Made by a program: the position numbers and the translations under genes. Positions 56,859-64,000 of a DNA stretch of 64,000 nucleotides are shown piece by piece. The notes beneath the pieces are model-generated. The model was not told where the DNA came from. It saw only the letters and a list, made by a program, of their open reading frames with translations, and did no database searches. Origin of the DNA: Sinomonas cellulolyticus (GTDB lineage: Bacteria > Actinomycetota > Actinomycetes > Actinomycetales > Micrococcaceae); the NCBI RefSeq assembly GCF_014656475.1, contig NZ_BNCM01000007.1, positions 62,001 through 126,000 on the forward strand. The letters are read 5' to 3'. How positions within the stretch are numbered: position 1 is the stretch's first letter; each line of letters starts with the position of its first letter.

Positions 56859-56895
56859 CGAACGGCCCCGCCTCCAATCTCAGGAGGCGGGGCCG
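56859..56895 (+). terminator. Terminator of the 62-residue gene
   Basis: 15-base perfect arms (56859-56873 and 56881-56895) around a 7-base loop, with the right arm ending in TT followed by TC. One of the strongest terminators in the window. Confidence 0.88.
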
Positions 56896-56966
56896 TTTCG
56901 CATCCCAGCCGACCGCCGGGACGAAAGCCTCTCGCCCAGCTTGCGTGGCAGGTGTGGAATGGCGCC

Positions 56967-57431
56967 ATGGCAGCGCGCGACGGCAGAGCACGCAAGGACC
57001 GGCCCCAGTCCGCCCGGGCAGGCGCGGTGCCGTCGATCATCGTGATCGGCGTGCTGATGTACCTGGCCAACGTGGCGCCCGGCTGGTGGGCGCTCCCCTT
57101 CCTCACTTCCCGTACGGCGGAGGTCATGGGCGCAGTCAATGCCGCCTGGATCGCGGGACTCGTGGCCAACGCGGTCTACCTGCTCGTCGGCGTCCGGGCG
57201 GTCCGCGCCCTCGGCGAGATCATCGTCATCGTCTTCGGGATCGTGGCGACGTTCCGGATCTGGAGCGTGTTCCCCTTCGACTTCGGTGCCAGCTCCTTCG
57301 ACTGGGCGCTGATCGTCCGGATCCTGCTCGTCGTGGCGATCGTCGGCTCGTTCATCGGCATCATCGCGCAGCTCGCGGCCTTCGTGCGCGCAATCCTCCC
57401 GCACCCCAGCGGCCACGCCCTCGGGCAATGA
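56967..57431 (+). CDS. Small integral membrane protein (154 aa)
   Basis: A 154-residue protein with a basic N-terminus and about four membrane helices (IIVIGVLMYLANVA, WIAGLVANAVYLLVGV, IIVIVFGIVATFRIW, ILLVVAIVGSFIGII). No family motif recognised. Start ATG 56967; an in-frame GTG at 56952 would add five residues. It is convergent with aceE. Confidence 0.65.
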   Translation: MAARDGRARKDRPQSARAGAVPSIIVIGVLMYLANVAPGWWALPFLTSRTAEVMGAVNAAWIAGLVANAVYLLVGVRAVRALGEIIVIVFGIVATFRIWSVFPFDFGASSFDWALIVRILLVVAIVGSFIGIIAQLAAFVRAILPHPSGHALGQ

Positions 57432-57440
57432 GTCGCCCCG

Positions 57441-57485
57441 CGGGCTAGGCTTCGCCGCGGTGTTCTGCGGGCTAGGCTTCGCCGC
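57441..57485. repeat. 27-base-period duplication at the aceE 3' end
   Basis: The 18-mer CGGGCTAGGCTTCGCCGC occurs at 57441-57458 and 57468-57485. The second copy contains the aceE stop codon (minus strand), so the gene end was duplicated downstream. Confidence 0.75.
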
Positions 57486-60282
57486 CCGCGGTTCCCGTCG
57501 TTCCCGCCTTCACCTCCAGCAGCCTGTACCTCTCGATCGCCTCCCGCGCGGCCGACGCCGGCACCTCGCCCCGGCGGCCGAGCTCCTGGAGGGTGCGGAC
57601 CACCACCGAGTGCGCGTCGATCTTGAAGAACCGGCGTGCGGCCGCACGGGTGTCGGAGAACCCGAACCCGTCCGCACCGAGCACGGCATAGTCGCCCGGC
57701 ACGAACTGCCGGATCTGGTCCGGAACCGACTTGTTGTAGTCCGTGACCGCCACCACGGGGCCGGACGTGCCGGCGAGCTGCCGGGTCACGAACGGCAGCG
57801 GCGCCTCGGCCTCGGGGTGCAGGAAGGCCTGCTCCTCCGCCGCGAGGCCCTCGCGGCGCAGCTCGCTCCAGGACGTCACGCTCCACACGTCTGCCGCCAC
57901 GCCCCAGTCCTCAGCGAGAATGCGGCGGGCCTCGAGGGCCCACGGCACCGCCACGCCCGAGGCGAGCAGCTGCGCGCGGGGAGCGTCGGCACCCAGAGGA
58001 GCCCCGGCGTCGTCCGCTGAGTCCGAGCCCGGCAGCCGGTACATGCCCCGCAGGAGGGCGTCGACGTCGAGCTCCTCGGGCTCGGCCGGCTGGACGATCG
58101 GCTCGTTGTACACGGTGAGGTAGTACATGACGTTCGGGTCTGCGTTGGTTCCGGATGTGCCACCCGTGCCGTACATCCGCTCGATGCCCGCCCGCACAAT
58201 GTGCCCGATCTCGTAGCCGTACGCCGGATCGTAGGTCACGACCGCGGGGTTGGTCGCCGCGAGCAGGGGCGAGTGGCCGTCCGCGTGCTGGAGGCCCTCC
58301 CCGGTGAGTGTGGTGCGCCCGGCGGTAGCGCCGATGATGAAGCCCCGGGCCATCTGGTCGCCCGCCGCCCAGAACGAGTCGCCCGTGCGCTGGAAGCCGA
58401 ACATCGAGTAGAACACGTACACCGGCACGAGGGGTTCGCCGTGGGTCGCGTAGGCCGTGCCTGCGGCGGTGAACGCAGCGACGGCGCCGGCCTCGTTGAT
58501 GCCCGGGTGGATGAGCTGCCCGGCAGGCGACTCCTTGTAGGCCAGGACCAGGTCCCGGTCGACCGAGAGGTAGTTCTGGCCCTTGGGGTTGTAGATCTTG
58601 GCGGTCGGGAAGAACGCGTCCATGCCGAAGGTGCGGCTCTCGTCCGGCACGATCGGCACGATCCGCTTGCCGAACTCGGCGTCCCGCATGAGGTCCTTCA
58701 GCAGGCGAACGAAGGACATCGTCGTCGCCGCCTGCTGCTTCCCGGAGCCGCGCTTGGCGATCGCGTACGCCTTCGCATCGGGAAGCGCGACGGCGCGGTG
58801 TTCCTTGCGCCGCTCCGGCACCGCGCCGCCGAGCTCGGCACGGCGTCCGAGGAGGTACCTGATCTCGGGGGCGTCGAACCCGGGGTGGTAGTACGGGGGC
58901 TGGTACGGGTCCGCCTCGAGCTGCTCGTCGCTGATCGGGATGCGCAGGTGGTCGCGGAAGTCCTTGAGGTCCTGCAGCGTCATCTTCTTCATCTGGTGGG
59001 TCGCGTTGCGGCCCTCGAAGTGCGTCCCGAGTCCGTAGCCCTTGACGGTCTTGGCGAGGATCACGGTGGGCTGGCCCTTGTGCTCCACCGCCGCACGGTA
59101 CGCGGCATAGACCTTGTGGTAGTCGTGGCCGCCGCGCTTGAGGTTCCAGATCTGCTCGTCCGTCAGGTCCGCGACGAGCTCCTTGGTCTCGGGCGTCTTG
59201 CCGAAGAAGTGGTCCCGGACGAAGGCGCCGTTCTCGGCCTTGTAGGTCTGGTAGTCGCCGTCCAGTGTCTCGTTCATGATCTTCACGAGGTGGCCCTCGC
59301 GGTCGTTGGCCAGGAGCGAGTCCCACTCGCGGCCCCACACCACCTTGATGACGTTCCAGCCGGCGCCGCGGAAGAACGCCTCGAGCTCCTGGATGATCTT
59401 GCCGTTGCCGCGGACCGGGCCGTCGAGGCGCTGGAGGTTGCAGTTGATGACGAACGTGAGGTTGTCCAGGTTCTCGTTCGCGGCGAGCTGGAGCAGGCCG
59501 CGGCTCTCGGGCTCGTCCATCTCGCCGTCGCCGAGGAAGGCCCACACGTGCTGGTCCGAGGTGTCCTTGATTCCGCGGTTGTGCAGGTACCGGTTCGTCT
59601 GGGCCTGGTAGATCGCGTTCATCGGGCCGATGCCCATCGAGACCGTGGGGAACTCCCAGAATTCCGGCATCATCCGGGGGTGGGGGTAGGAGGAGAGGGC
59701 GTGGCCCTCGCGGGACTTCTCCTGGCGGAACCCGTCGAGGTCCTCCTCGCCCAGGCGCCCTTCCATGAACGCGCGCGCGTACATGCCGGGGGAGGCGTGG
59801 CCCTGGAAGAACACCTGGTCGCCGCCGCCCGGGTGGTCCTTGCCCCGGAAGAAATTGTTGAAGCCCACTTCGTAGAGCGTCGCCGCGCCGGCGTAGGTGG
59901 AGATGTGCCCGCCGACGCCGACACCCGGGCGCTGCGCGCGGTGCACGAGCACGGCGGCATTCCAGCGCATCCAGGCGCGGTACCGCCGCTCGACGTCCTC
60001 GTCGCCGGGGTAGACGGGCTCCTGGTCGGCCGGGATGGTGTTCACGTAGTCCGTGGTGTGGACCATGGGAACGCCGACGCTCTGGGCACCCGCGCGCTGG
60101 AGGATGCTCTTGACCATGAACTGGGCCCGCTCGGTGCCCCGCTCGGAGACGAGGGAGTCGAAGGATTCGATCCACTCGGCGGTCTCTTCGGGATCGCGGT
60201 CCAGTGCGGCGCCGTCGCCAGAGGACCGGCTGCCGGGAATCCGGCCGCCGAGGATCTGCTGGGTATGCTCTCCAGTCAGCAC
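57472..60282 (-). CDS. aceE: Pyruvate dehydrogenase E1 component, homodimeric
   Basis: A 936-residue E1. [21 protein letters not shown], the ThDP motif [11 protein letters not shown]...INCNLQ (about 235-265), KTVKGYGLG and the C-terminal [10 protein letters not shown]...FF are typical. It decarboxylates pyruvate for acetyl-CoA synthesis. A GTG start at 60282 with AGAGG upstream is used; the frame continues far upstream only as an antisense shadow of other genes. The IclR-like box in the divergent region ties it to the glyoxylate genes. Confidence 0.95.
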   Translation of the reverse strand: MLTGEHTQQILGGRIPGSRSSGDGAALDRDPEETAEWIESFDSLVSERGTERAQFMVKSILQRAGAQSVGVPMVHTTDYVNTIPADQEPVYPGDEDVERRYRAWMRWNAAVLVHRAQRPGVGVGGHISTYAGAATLYEVGFNNFFRGKDHPGGGDQVFFQGHASPGMYARAFMEGRLGEEDLDGFRQEKSREGHALSSYPHPRMMPEFWEFPTVSMGIGPMNAIYQAQTNRYLHNRGIKDTSDQHVWAFLGDGEMDEPESRGLLQLAANENLDNLTFVINCNLQRLDGPVRGNGKIIQELEAFFRGAGWNVIKVVWGREWDSLLANDREGHLVKIMNETLDGDYQTYKAENGAFVRDHFFGKTPETKELVADLTDEQIWNLKRGGHDYHKVYAAYRAAVEHKGQPTVILAKTVKGYGLGTHFEGRNATHQMKKMTLQDLKDFRDHLRIPISDEQLEADPYQPPYYHPGFDAPEIRYLLGRRAELGGAVPERRKEHRAVALPDAKAYAIAKRGSGKQQAATTMSFVRLLKDLMRDAEFGKRIVPIVPDESRTFGMDAFFPTAKIYNPKGQNYLSVDRDLVLAYKESPAGQLIHPGINEAGAVAAFTAAGTAYATHGEPLVPVYVFYSMFGFQRTGDSFWAAGDQMARGFIIGATAGRTTLTGEGLQHADGHSPLLAATNPAVVTYDPAYGYEIGHIVRAGIERMYGTGGTSGTNADPNVMYYLTVYNEPIVQPAEPEELDVDALLRGMYRLPGSDSADDAGAPLGADAPRAQLLASGVAVPWALEARRILAEDWGVAADVWSVTSWSELRREGLAAEEQAFLHPEAEAPLPFVTRQLAGTSGPVVAVTDYNKSVPDQIRQFVPGDYAVLGADGFGFSDTRAAARRFFKIDAHSVVVRTLQELGRRGEVPASAAREAIERYRLLEVKAGTTGTAGGEA

Positions 60283-60336
60283 GTCCAACCTCTTTCTTGC
60301 GCGCTCGGGTAACGGCGCGCTGGGTCTGGGATGGTC

Positions 60337-60367
60337 GTTTCCTGATTTCGTATTGTGGAAACGAAAT
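60337..60367. promoter_or_regulatory. Operator-like palindromes between aceE and the SDR gene
   Basis: GTTTCC-N14-GGAAAC (60337-60362) and ATTTCGT-N9-ACGAAAT (60345-60367) are interleaved. The inner TTCGTATTGTGGAAA resembles the IclR boxes. It lies in a divergent gap and can control both genes. Confidence 0.65.
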
Positions 60368-60435
60368 ACTACGATGTGAAACAAGAGTGGCGTGGGAGCG
60401 TGATCCGCGTCAAGTCCGTGACAGGGGGAGGACCC

Positions 60436-61206
60436 ATGGGAAGCACTGAGGCACGCGTCGCGGTGGTCACAGGAGCAGGCAGCGGCATCGGGAGAGCAGT
60501 CGCACGCCGCCTCCTGGCCGACGGCTGGAGCGTCGCGCTCGCCGGGCGCCGCGAGGACGCCCTGGGGGAGACCGCAAGCACGGCCGAGGGCACCGGCCCT
60601 GGGTCCGCGCTCGTGGTCCCCTGCGACGTGACCCGGCAGGACGACGTCGAACGCCTCTTCGCCCACGTGCTGCGGGAGTTCGGCCGTGTGGACGTGCTGT
60701 TCAACAACGCCGGGACATTCGGCCCGTCGGGCGACGTCGGGGAGATCGACGTCGCGGGATGGGAATCCACGGTGGCCGTGAACCTGACCGGCAGCTTCCT
60801 GTGCGCCGGGGCCGCCTTCCGCGCGATGAAGGCCCAGGAGCCCCAGGGGGGCAGGATCATCAACAACGGCTCGATCTCCGCGCACACGCCGCGGCCGCGG
60901 TCGGTCGCGTATACCACGACGAAGCACGCGATCACCGGGCTGACAAAGAGCATTGAGCTCGACGGCCGTCCCTACGGGATCACCGCCGGCCAGATCGACA
61001 TCGGCAATACGCGCACGGAGCTCATCGACACGCTGGGCGTCGGTGAAGGCGCACTCCAGGCGGACGGTTCGCGCCGCGTCGAGCCCACCTTCGCGGTGGA
61101 GGAGGCGGCGAAGGCCGTCGTGTTCATGGCGTCCCTCCCGGCCGAGGCCAGCGTCGGCAGCCTGCTCATCACGGCTTCCGGGATGCCGTTCGTGGGCCGG
61201 GGGTAG
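60436..61206 (+). CDS. Short-chain dehydrogenase/reductase
   Basis: A 256-residue [13 protein letters not shown] nucleotide loop, NNAG, the catalytic Ser (NGSISAHT), YTTTK (Tyr and Lys) and an open C-terminus. Substrate unknown. ATG 60436 with GGGGGAGG is clear; an upstream in-frame ATG (60355) lies within the operator region and is rejected. Its shared operator with aceE suggests a role in the same carbon response. Confidence 0.88.
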   Translation: MGSTEARVAVVTGAGSGIGRAVARRLLADGWSVALAGRREDALGETASTAEGTGPGSALVVPCDVTRQDDVERLFAHVLREFGRVDVLFNNAGTFGPSGDVGEIDVAGWESTVAVNLTGSFLCAGAAFRAMKAQEPQGGRIINNGSISAHTPRPRSVAYTTTKHAITGLTKSIELDGRPYGITAGQIDIGNTRTELIDTLGVGEGALQADGSRRVEPTFAVEEAAKAVVFMASLPAEASVGSLLITASGMPFVGRG

Positions 61207-61223
61207 CGCGGCCGAGCGCCTGG

Positions 61224-61628
61224 CTACGCGAGCGGCAGGAACTCGCTCAGGTCCGTCCGGATCCCGGAGGCGCTGAGCCTTCCCGAGGCCAGCGCGTCGG
61301 TCCAGGACACGCTTCCCGTCGCGAGGCCCAGCCACGTCGGGGCATCCGTCTCGACGACGTTGGGCGGCGTCCCGCGCGTGTGGCGCGGCCCCTCGACGCA
61401 CTGCGCCACCCCGAACGGCGGCACCCGCACCTCGACCGAGTTCCCTGGCGCCGTCTCGGCGAGCTCCTCGAGGAGGTACCGCACCGCGGTCGCCACGGTC
61501 TGGCGGGGCACCTCCGGATGCCCGACGGCGTCTCCCTCCTGACGCTCGGCGCCCTCCGCATGTGCGGCGCGCCAGGCAGCCACAGCCGCGCGGCCGTCGT
61601 CGTGCGTGATCCTGCGGCGGGTGGCCAT
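61224..61628 (-). CDS. Sterol carrier (SCP2)-like family protein
   Basis: A 134-residue protein matching the actinobacterial sterol-carrier-like family often found next to purD: an N-terminal helix ([17 protein letters not shown]), [29 protein letters not shown] and a C-terminal [23 protein letters not shown], which is the SCP2/MDMPI-like block. Binding of lipids is inferred only from the family name. ATG 61628. It follows the asparaginase gene by 24 bases. Confidence 0.8.
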   Translation of the reverse strand: MATRRRITHDDGRAAVAAWRAAHAEGAERQEGDAVGHPEVPRQTVATAVRYLLEELAETAPGNSVEVRVPPFGVAQCVEGPRHTRGTPPNVVETDAPTWLGLATGSVSWTDALASGRLSASGIRTDLSEFLPLA

Positions 61629-61652
61629 TGGTTCCTCCAGAGGTCCTTGCGT

Positions 61653-62660
61653 CTAGTCCAGCAGCGCCGAGACGGCGCGCCCGAGGCGGATGCGCCCCAC
61701 CTGCCGACCGCCGCCCATGACCGGCTCCACCACGCGCTCGAGCACCCGCGCGACGTTCGCGACGTCGACCGCATCGGCGGCGGCAAGCATGGTCAGGGCC
61801 ACGAGGGTGGTGGCGCGGACATTCCCGTCGAGGATCTTCACGGCCGCGGCGGCGCCCTGGGGGGTGGCCAGCACGACGAGGCCCTCCGCGCCCACCTTGG
61901 CGAGGACGCCGAGTTCCTCCATCACCACGGTATTCGGCTGGTCGCGGCCCTGGACGGCCCAGGGGTAGTCCAGCATCGAGGTGGCAATGGTCGCGGCGCG
62001 GGCGTTCGCGCCGTCGTCGCCCGGGGAACGGGCGAGGCGCGAGTAGGCGCGGGCCAGCCCCTGCAGCGACAGGGCCGCGACCGGTGCGCCGCACCCGTCG
62101 ATCCCGAGGTGGGCGATGAGCTCCTCGGCGTACTCCTCGATGGTGGCCCGGACCCGCTGCTGCAGCGGATGGTTCGGCTCGAGGTAGCTGCGCCGGTCCC
62201 ACCCGTTCTCGACGCACGCCCACAGGAACGCCGCGTGCTTGCCGGAGCAGTTGTAGGCGAGCCGGCGCTTGCCGTGGCCAGCCCGGACCAGCCACGCGCG
62301 CGCGTTCTCGTCGGCGGGCCAGTCAGGGGGGCACAGCAGGTCAGCCTCGCGCAGGCCCGCCGCACCGAGCATGCCCTCCACGATGTCCATGTGGTCCAGC
62401 GACCCGGTGTGCGAGGCGCAGGCGAGGGCCACCTGGGTGCCGCGGAGCGGCACACCGGCCTGCATCGACGCGAGCGCCTGGAACGGCTTGAGCGTGGAGC
62501 GGGCCAAGACGGGGGTGCGGATGTCGCCGAGTTCCGTGACGACCGAGCCGTCGGCCGCCACCACGACCGCGGAGCCCAGATGGCGTGACTCGATGAAGCC
62601 GCTGCGCTCGATCACGGCGAGCTCGACGGAGTCGTCCGCCGAGAAGGTTGCGTGGGCCAT
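61653..62660 (-). CDS. L-asparaginase II family protein
   Basis: A 335-residue asparaginase II (Rhizobium etli type): [39 protein letters not shown] and [22 protein letters not shown]. The Ser-Lys pair of the active site is in RSTLK and CSGKH. ATG 62660 lies seven bases after TAAACT without ribosome site, so a leaderless mRNA is likely. It is divergent from purD. Confidence 0.9.
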   Translation of the reverse strand: MAHATFSADDSVELAVIERSGFIESRHLGSAVVVAADGSVVTELGDIRTPVLARSTLKPFQALASMQAGVPLRGTQVALACASHTGSLDHMDIVEGMLGAAGLREADLLCPPDWPADENARAWLVRAGHGKRRLAYNCSGKHAAFLWACVENGWDRRSYLEPNHPLQQRVRATIEEYAEELIAHLGIDGCGAPVAALSLQGLARAYSRLARSPGDDGANARAATIATSMLDYPWAVQGRDQPNTVVMEELGVLAKVGAEGLVVLATPQGAAAAVKILDGNVRATTLVALTMLAAADAVDVANVARVLERVVEPVMGGGRQVGRIRLGRAVSALLD

Positions 62661-62748
62661 GCTCCACAGTTTAGGTGCGCCCGCCCGCATGAAGCCGCCA
62701 TCGCGCCCGTGGGTGCGCCGCGCGCGGCCGTCCCGATACCCTTGGGGC

Positions 62749-64000
62749 GTGAAGGTTCTCGTGATCGGCCCGGGTGGCCGCGAACACGCCATCGTCCGTT
62801 CCCTCCTCGCCGATCCGAGCGTCACCGAGGTCCATGCCGCTCCGGGCAACGCCGGGATTGCCCAGATGGTCCCGACGCATGCGGTCGACGCGAACGATCC
62901 CGAGGCCGTCACGGCACTCGCGCAGTCGCTCGGCGTGGACCTCGTGGTCGTGGGGCCCGAGGCTCCGCTCGCGGCGGGCGTCTCCGATGCGGTGCGGGAG
63001 GCCGGGATCCCCGTGTTCGGCCCGAGCAGGGCCGCCGCCCAGCTCGAGGCGTCCAAGGCCTTCGCCAAGCAGGTCATGGCCGAGGCCGGTGTCCCCACCG
63101 CCATGGCGCGGGTGGCCGTCAACGCCGAGGAGGCCGCCGACGCCCTCGACGCGTTCGGAGCCCCCTACGTGGTCAAGGACGACGGCCTCGCGGCGGGCAA
63201 GGGCGTGGTCGTGACCTCGGACCGCGACGAGGCCCTCGCCCACGCCCAGTCGTGCTTCGACGCGGGCGGCTCCGTGGTGATCGAGGAATTCCTGGACGGA
63301 CCCGAGGTCTCCCTCTTTGTCCTCTCCGACGGCCACACCGTGGTTCCCCTCGCCCCCGCGCAGGACTTCAAGCGCATCTTCGACAACGACGAGGGCCCCA
63401 ACACCGGGGGCATGGGCGCCTACACCCCGCTCGACTGGGCCCCCGCCGGACTCGTCGACGAGGTCATCGAGCGCGTCGCGCAGCCGACCGTCGACGAGAT
63501 GGCCAAACGCGGCACACCGTTCGTCGGTGTCCTGTACTGCGGGCTCGCCCTCACCTCCCGGGGCACGCGTGTCATCGAGTTCAACGCCCGGTTCGGCGAT
63601 CCCGAGACCCAGGCCGTGCTCGCACGCCTCAGGACGCCGCTCGGCGGCCTGCTCCTCGCGGCCGCCACGGGGCATCTGGACCAGGCCGAGGAGGTGCGCT
63701 GGGCGCCCGAGCCTGCGGTCGCCGTCGTGCTCGCTTCCGAGAACTACCCGGCCACGCCGCGCACCGGCGACCGAATCCGCGGCCTCAAGAAGGCGGCCGA
63801 GCTCGAGGGCGTGCACGTCCTCCACGCCGGAACGAAGCTCTCGGACGACGGCAAGGTGGTCTCCGCTGGCGGCCGCGTCCTCGCCGTGGTGGCACTCGGG
63901 GAGGACCTCGCCAGCGCCCGCGGTCGGGCCTACGAGGGGATCGGGCTCATCAGGCTCGACGGCGGCCAGTACCGCCGCGACATCGCCGAGCGGGCGGCGC
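62749..64000 (+). CDS. purD: Phosphoribosylamine-glycine ligase (3' partial)
   Basis: 417 residues are visible before the window ends; the family is about 420-430 long, so only the last few are missing. [47 protein letters not shown] and [13 protein letters not shown] are ATP-grasp and substrate motifs. It makes GAR in purine synthesis. The GTG start at 62749 is six bases after TACCCT, a leaderless arrangement. Confidence 0.97.
   Translation, partial: MKVLVIGPGGREHAIVRSLLADPSVTEVHAAPGNAGIAQMVPTHAVDANDPEAVTALAQSLGVDLVVVGPEAPLAAGVSDAVREAGIPVFGPSRAAAQLEASKAFAKQVMAEAGVPTAMARVAVNAEEAADALDAFGAPYVVKDDGLAAGKGVVVTSDRDEALAHAQSCFDAGGSVVIEEFLDGPEVSLFVLSDGHTVVPLAPAQDFKRIFDNDEGPNTGGMGAYTPLDWAPAGLVDEVIERVAQPTVDEMAKRGTPFVGVLYCGLALTSRGTRVIEFNARFGDPETQAVLARLRTPLGGLLLAAATGHLDQAEEVRWAPEPAVAVVLASENYPATPRTGDRIRGLKKAAELEGVHVLHAGTKLSDDGKVVSAGGRVLAVVALGEDLASARGRAYEGIGLIRLDGGQYRRDIAERAA

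Noticed and set aside
60355..60435. Longer SDR start at ATG 60355
   Set aside because: It falls within the operator palindrome, has no ribosome site and adds residues unlike SDR N-termini; ATG 60436 has a strong ribosome site.
57472..62295. Open frame of 1607 codons through aceE and beyond
   Set aside because: Only the part from GTG 60282 matches E1. The upstream part lies antisense to the SDR gene and through the SCP2 and asparaginase genes, has no family features and reflects high-GC shadow frames.
63720..63730. 11-mer copy in purD as an inserted palindrome
   Set aside because: Here it encodes AVVL, a conserved part of the PurD fold, with no second arm, so it may be chance; it is counted only for orientation.

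Overview
The window is one high-GC actinobacterial chromosome segment with dense coding on both strands. Many GTG starts and stop/start overlaps (GTGA, ATGA), the dnaK-grpE-dnaJ-hspR operon with HAIR operators, the actinobacterial small protein DUF3073 and the purine gene order point to Micrococcaceae of the Arthrobacter/Sinomonas type. This is inferred from gene content; no rRNA or tRNA gene was seen. The first gene (cardiolipin synthase) and the last (purD) are cut by the window ends. I saw no phage, transposase or CRISPR array, and no gene-free stretch exceeds about 300 bases.

Layout. 1-7.8 kb: housekeeping and transport genes (cardiolipin synthase, a kinase-PabB fusion, low-molecular-weight tyrosine phosphatase, LysE exporter, methyltransferase, MFS exporter). 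7.8-12 kb: HspR-controlled chaperone operon; its partner clpB sits at 27.6 kb behind another HAIR site. 12-16.1 kb: a DMP19-like gene, a zinc-ribbon-like miniprotein, a secreted-repeat lipoprotein divergent from an ECF sigma/anti-sigma pair, and trmB. 16.2-20 kb: an MHS transporter and an M20D amidohydrolase divergent from a double-length Lrp regulator. 20-27.5 kb: DEAD-box helicase with a structured leader, a flavin-binding-like protein, two SMR genes behind a guanidine-III riboswitch, an intracellular sialidase-like protein, YccF, YceI, a 2H phosphoesterase and an HD protein. 31-37 kb: DUF3073, sirtuin, P450, purM, purF. 37-48 kb and 50-61 kb: a purine/ureide and glyoxylate catabolic island. 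61-64 kb: SCP2-like protein, asparaginase II and purD.

The catabolic island forms a nearly complete route: xanthine/urate permease, uricase, HIU hydrolase, OHCU decarboxylase, allantoinase and ureidoglycine aminohydrolase lead towards glyoxylate. Glyoxylate then has two exits. One is Gcl, GlxR, Hyi and GlxK to glycerate phosphate. The other is malate synthase, malic enzyme and pyruvate dehydrogenase E1, which together make a glyoxylate-oxidising dicarboxylic acid cycle that regenerates acetyl-CoA. Allantoate amidohydrolase and ureidoglycolate lyase are not in the window. An aldolase-fold protein of unknown function (DUF6986 type) lies inside the malate synthase operon. An IclR regulator lies among these genes, and related boxes of the form TTCC-GTAT(C/T)GT-GGAA recur in the promoters of the uraD, hyi, maeB and aceE/SDR units and of an unknown 62-residue protein.

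Further structure: a polarized 13-mer (GCGCACGACGGCG), often part of a palindrome, occurs in intergenic hairpins and also inside several coding sequences, where it usually encodes AHDG. Two arrays of repeated hairpin units lie at 37.1 and 48.4 kb. Many genes carry a -10 hexamer ending 6-7 bases before the start codon, which suggests leaderless transcripts.
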